This document shows positions 61,147 through 64,000 of a DNA stretch of 64,000 nt, piece after piece. The notes beneath the pieces were generated by a model. That model saw only the letters and a list, made by a program, of their open reading frames with translations. It was not told where the DNA came from and did not search any database. The stretch spans positions 31,225 through 95,224 of the forward strand of contig CAZGNV010000009.1 of NCBI GenBank assembly GCA_964527835.1, in the 5' to 3' direction. The position numbers were made by a program, and so were the translations under genes. Numbering within the stretch: position 1 is the first letter of the stretch; each line of letters opens with the position of its first letter. This stretch comes from JAFDCJ01 sp964527835 (GTDB lineage: Bacteria > Desulfobacterota > Desulfobacteria > Desulfobacterales > JAFDCJ01).

Positions 61147-62706
61147 ATGAAAGTACTTAAGCTTATTCTGGTGTGTTTTCTGGTGGCAGGCTTGATGCTG
61201 TTCGCATCCAACAGCTTTGCCAAAAAGGCGATTGTTTACGGAACCACCGAAAAAGTGATCGACATGGATCCGGCCAACGCTTACGACTTTCATACCTGGG
61301 AGATTTTTTACAACATTTACCAGGGTCTGCTGCGCTACCCTCCCGGCAAGACCGAGCTGGTGCCGGGTCTGGCAAAATCTTACAGCATCAGTGCCGACGG
61401 CAAGGAATATACCTTCGAGCTGCGGCAGGGGGTGAAATTTTCCGACGGCACGCCCTTTGACGCCCAGGCGGTGAAATGGTCCCTGGACCGGGTGATCGCC
61501 CTTAAAGGCGATCCGTCCTGGCTGGTCACCGATTTTGTCGACCACGTGGAGGTGCTGGGGCAGTACACGGTCAAGTATGTGCTCAAAAACCCGGTGGCCT
61601 ATTTTCCCTCCCTGGTGGCCTCTGTTCCGTATTATCCCGTAAATCCGAATATTTATCCGCAAGACAAGATCATCCGCGACCCCTCCGAGTTAAAAGGCGG
61701 CAAACTGGTGGGACTCGGGCCCTATAAGGTGACATCCTTCAAACGCGACCAGGAAATTGTGCTGGACGCCAATCCCAATTATTACGGTGAAAGGCCTCTA
61801 AACGACCGGGTGGTGATCCGCTATTTCGCCGATGCCACCACCATGCGGCTGGCCCTGGAAAAAGGCGAGGTCGACTTTGTCTTCAAGACCCTGAATCCGT
61901 CCGATATCAAGGACCTGGAAAGATCATCCAAGGTGCTGACGGTCAAGGCCCAGGGTCCCTATATCCGCTACATCTGTTTTCTCACCGACACTCCGCCCTG
62001 GAATGACAAGGTCCTGCGCCAGGCCGTGGCCGCGGCCGTCAACCGCAAACAGCTCATTGACAAGGTTTTCCTGGGGCAAAACGCACCGCTGTACTCCATG
62101 GTGCCCAACGGCATGTGGTCGCACACCGACGCCTTCCGGGCGGTTTACGGGCCCGACGGCAATATCAAAAAGGCCCGGGCGCTGCTGGCGTCCCGCGGAT
62201 ACAGCGAAACCAACCCGCTGACCTTTGACTTCTGGTACACCCCCAGCCATTACGGGGATACCGAAGTGGACATTGCCGCCGTGCTCAAAAATCAGTTCGA
62301 GGCCACGGGCATGATGAAGGTCAACGTCAAGTCGGCTGAATGGGCCGCCTACCGGGACAACTGGTCCAACAAGGTGATGCCCGTCTGGCTGCTGGGCTGG
62401 TACCCGGACTACATCGACCCGGACAATTACCTGGCCGCCTTTGCCGGGACCGCCGGCTCCAAGGGGCTGGGGATTCATTTTTCCAATCCCGTCTGGGATA
62501 AAAAGTTCGTCGAGGGCCAGACCGTGACGGACATAAAGCAGCGCACCATCATCTACCAGGATATCCAGCAGTGGTGGACCGACGAGGTGCCGACCTGTCC
62601 CCTGTTCCAGGGAACCCTGTACCTGTTTACCCAGAAGGATATTCGCGGCATCATGCTGTCGCCGACGCTGCAGTTCAACTACGGCCCCATCCACCGGGTC
62701 AAATAA
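61147..62706 (+). CDS. ABC importer, family 5 substrate-binding protein (dipeptide/oligopeptide/nickel type)
   Basis: A 519-residue periplasmic binding protein. The signal peptide (MKVLKLILVCFLVAGLMLFA) ends near SFAKKAIVYGT. Family blocks: YNIYQGLLRYPPGKTELVPGLAKSY, FELRQGVKFSDGTPFDAQAVKWSLDR, VGLGPYKVTSFKRDQEIVLDANPNYYG and LRQAVAAAVNRKQLID. It binds a peptide or related compound and delivers it to the DppB/DppC permease that follows. AAAGGAGGAGG precedes the ATG. The ligand cannot be read. Confidence 0.92.
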   Translation: MKVLKLILVCFLVAGLMLFASNSFAKKAIVYGTTEKVIDMDPANAYDFHTWEIFYNIYQGLLRYPPGKTELVPGLAKSYSISADGKEYTFELRQGVKFSDGTPFDAQAVKWSLDRVIALKGDPSWLVTDFVDHVEVLGQYTVKYVLKNPVAYFPSLVASVPYYPVNPNIYPQDKIIRDPSELKGGKLVGLGPYKVTSFKRDQEIVLDANPNYYGERPLNDRVVIRYFADATTMRLALEKGEVDFVFKTLNPSDIKDLERSSKVLTVKAQGPYIRYICFLTDTPPWNDKVLRQAVAAAVNRKQLIDKVFLGQNAPLYSMVPNGMWSHTDAFRAVYGPDGNIKKARALLASRGYSETNPLTFDFWYTPSHYGDTEVDIAAVLKNQFEATGMMKVNVKSAEWAAYRDNWSNKVMPVWLLGWYPDYIDPDNYLAAFAGTAGSKGLGIHFSNPVWDKKFVEGQTVTDIKQRTIIYQDIQQWWTDEVPTCPLFQGTLYLFTQKDIRGIMLSPTLQFNYGPIHRVK

Positions 62707-62788
62707 GCCCTTTACCGGGAGCGGGCAGCCGCCCGCCTCCCGGTGAATTCAACCGGGCTGTCCCGGGACCTGCAGATTGTAACAGTCG

Positions 62789-63805
62789 ATGAAAAATCTC
62801 ACCCGCTATATCGTCACGCGCCTGCTGCTGACCATCCCCATGGTGCTGATTCTGTTGAGCATCGTGTTCGTGGTCCTGCGGGTCATGCCCGGCGACCCGG
62901 TATCCTCCCTGCTGGGGGGCCATGCCCCCGAACATGTGATCGAGCAGAAAAGAGAGGCCCTGGGCCTCAACAAGCCTTTGCCGGTTCAGTATTTGAATTA
63001 CCTGTGGCAGATCTGCCGGCTGGACCTGGGCGAATCCATGGTGTTCAAACAGCGGGTGAGCACCGCCATTTTCGAAAAGCTGCCGGCCACCATGGAACTG
63101 ACGTTTTTCGGCATGCTGATCACCCTTTTTCTGGGGGTGTTTCTGGGGGCCTATGCGGCGGACAAGCGGCGCACCGGCCGTGATTATGGGATCCGGCTAT
63201 ACGGGATCGTGGTTTACTGCATACCCGTATACTGGATGGGGCTGATGCTGCAGCTGATTTTCGGCATCTGGCTGGACGTGCTTCCTATCGCTGGCCGCAC
63301 CGGCGCCCGGGTGTTTGTCTCGACCTTTGAAAAAACCGGCTTTTACATCCTCGACACCCTGTTGGTAGGCGATTACGAGGCCCTGGCCGATGTGGCGCTG
63401 CACCTGGTGCTGCCGGCGGTCACCCTCGGGCTGGTGCTATCGGGAATTTTCGTGCGCCTGACGCGCACCAACATGCTCGATGTGCTCAAGGCCGATTACA
63501 TCGTGGCCGCTGAAGCCCGGGGCATCCGCCACCGTGTGATCGTCTACAAGCACGCATTGAAAAACGCCTTCATCCCGATTTTGACCATGATGGGGCTGCA
63601 GTTCGCGCTTTTGATGGCCGGTGCGGTGCTGACAGAAACCACTTTTTCGTGGCCGGGCATGGGACGGTTGCTGCTAGAGCGGATTTATCTGCGCGACTAT
63701 CCCACCATCCAGGGCGTGATCATCATGATCGCCCTGTTCGTGGCCCTGGCCTCGCTGATCGTGGATATTGTTTATGCGCTGATCGATCCGAGGGTACGGT
63801 ATTGA
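62789..63805 (+). CDS. ABC importer, DppB-type permease
   Basis: A 338-residue membrane protein. The N-terminal helix and VLRVMPGDPVSSLLGG, RLDLGESMVFKQRVSTAIFEKLPAT, and the EAA loop EARGIRHRVIVYKHALKNA (about residues 235-253) are those of DppB/OppB. AVLTETTFSWPGMGRLL follows near the end. It forms the channel with a DppC-type partner expected just beyond the window, but a repeat element begins 28 bases after the stop, so the operon may continue only after it. Confidence 0.93.
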   Translation: MKNLTRYIVTRLLLTIPMVLILLSIVFVVLRVMPGDPVSSLLGGHAPEHVIEQKREALGLNKPLPVQYLNYLWQICRLDLGESMVFKQRVSTAIFEKLPATMELTFFGMLITLFLGVFLGAYAADKRRTGRDYGIRLYGIVVYCIPVYWMGLMLQLIFGIWLDVLPIAGRTGARVFVSTFEKTGFYILDTLLVGDYEALADVALHLVLPAVTLGLVLSGIFVRLTRTNMLDVLKADYIVAAEARGIRHRVIVYKHALKNAFIPILTMMGLQFALLMAGAVLTETTFSWPGMGRLLLERIYLRDYPTIQGVIIMIALFVALASLIVDIVYALIDPRVRY

Positions 63806-63832
63806 AGAAAGGAAAAAGGTTAAAGGACAAAG

Positions 63833-64000
63833 GATGATGGTCCCGTAAAAAGTTCAATTTTTCGCTCCGCAAGCCTTTTCGGGAGCTGTTCAGGGTTTCG
63901 CTAAATTGCAAGAACTCGTCGCCAGCTCCTCAAACAGCTTGCAATTTTTTAACGCTCAACCCTGAACAGCTCTTTTTCCGAAAAGGGTTGATGTCGCTCA
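63833..64000. repeat. Inverted copy of the dispersed repeat, cut by the window end
   Basis: GATGATGGTCCCGTAAAAAG, then CGCTCCGCAAGCCTTTTCGG through TTCAGGGTTTCGCTAAATTG and CTTGCAATTTTTTAACGCTC to CGAAAAGGGTTGATGTCGCTC follows the reverse complement of the full copy (about 1130 back to 960) almost base for base, except for a different central loop (about 63923-63939). The stem is strong on both sides. Confidence 0.85.

Overview
The window looks like a chromosomal segment of a strictly anaerobic, respiring bacterium, most likely a sulfate-reducing deltaproteobacterium of the Desulfobacterales type. Supporting this are a periplasmic selenocysteine formate dehydrogenase without a membrane cytochrome subunit, a complete rnfCDGEAB operon, several LIV-type amino/organic acid ABC importers, MmsA/XDH-type catabolic enzymes and Sec-dependent metabolism. 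This assignment is an inference from gene content; there is no rRNA or other phylogenetic marker. I recognised no rRNA, tRNA, CRISPR array, transposase or prophage genes.

Layout. 1-4.0 kb: end of a peroxiredoxin, a TlpA-like thioredoxin, an MscS channel and DsbD (periplasmic thiol redox). 4.3-9.2 kb (minus strand): FdhE, FdhB and the Sec-containing FdhA, with a UGA codon and a SECIS-like hairpin. 9.7-12.3 kb: metK and ahcY (SAM cycle). 12.4-16.1 kb (minus): an AAA/DUF4143 ATPase, an unknown exported protein and NAD kinase, with repeats between them. 16.4-24.9 kb: a full LIV-type ABC importer (SBP-H-M-G-F), then a second set without its own binding protein (G-F-H-M). 24.9-28.7 kb (minus): a beta-solenoid membrane protein whose two halves are joined only by a -1 frameshift at an A-AAA-AAC site, and an orphan LIV-type binding protein.

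29.2-45.5 kb is the most interesting part. A nicotinamidase and a GntR/FCD regulator precede a tightly packed cluster: MmsA-type aldehyde dehydrogenase, a PF06684 protein, a three-subunit molybdenum hydroxylase, enamidase, 6-hydroxynicotinate reductase and an ApbE-superfamily (UPF0280-like) protein. A LIV-type importer with a fused permease follows. This matches the upper part of the Eubacterium barkeri nicotinate pathway (nicotinate, 6-hydroxynicotinate, tetrahydro-6-oxonicotinate, 2-formylglutarate). In this window the later barkeri genes are absent and a CoA-acylating semialdehyde dehydrogenase stands in their place, so I propose decarboxylation of 2-formylglutarate to glutaryl-CoA. That last step is inference.

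45.5-53.4 kb: a double UspA protein (minus), the Rnf complex (plus) and a nicotinate phosphoribosyltransferase (minus). With the nicotinamidase and NAD kinase, this gives the window a pyridine-nucleotide theme. 53.6-60.8 kb (minus): a fourth LIV-type importer plus a DadA-like flavin oxidase and an ornithine-cyclodeaminase-family protein. 61.1-63.8 kb: the start of a dipeptide/nickel-type importer.

Intergenic DNA holds a dispersed family of inverted-repeat elements with TGATGAAGCCGTAAAAAG-type ends. At least seven full or partial copies are visible, in both orientations. There are also four unrelated long imperfect palindromes, often touching stop codons. All functional calls come from reading translated sequence and recalled family motifs; no searches were run.
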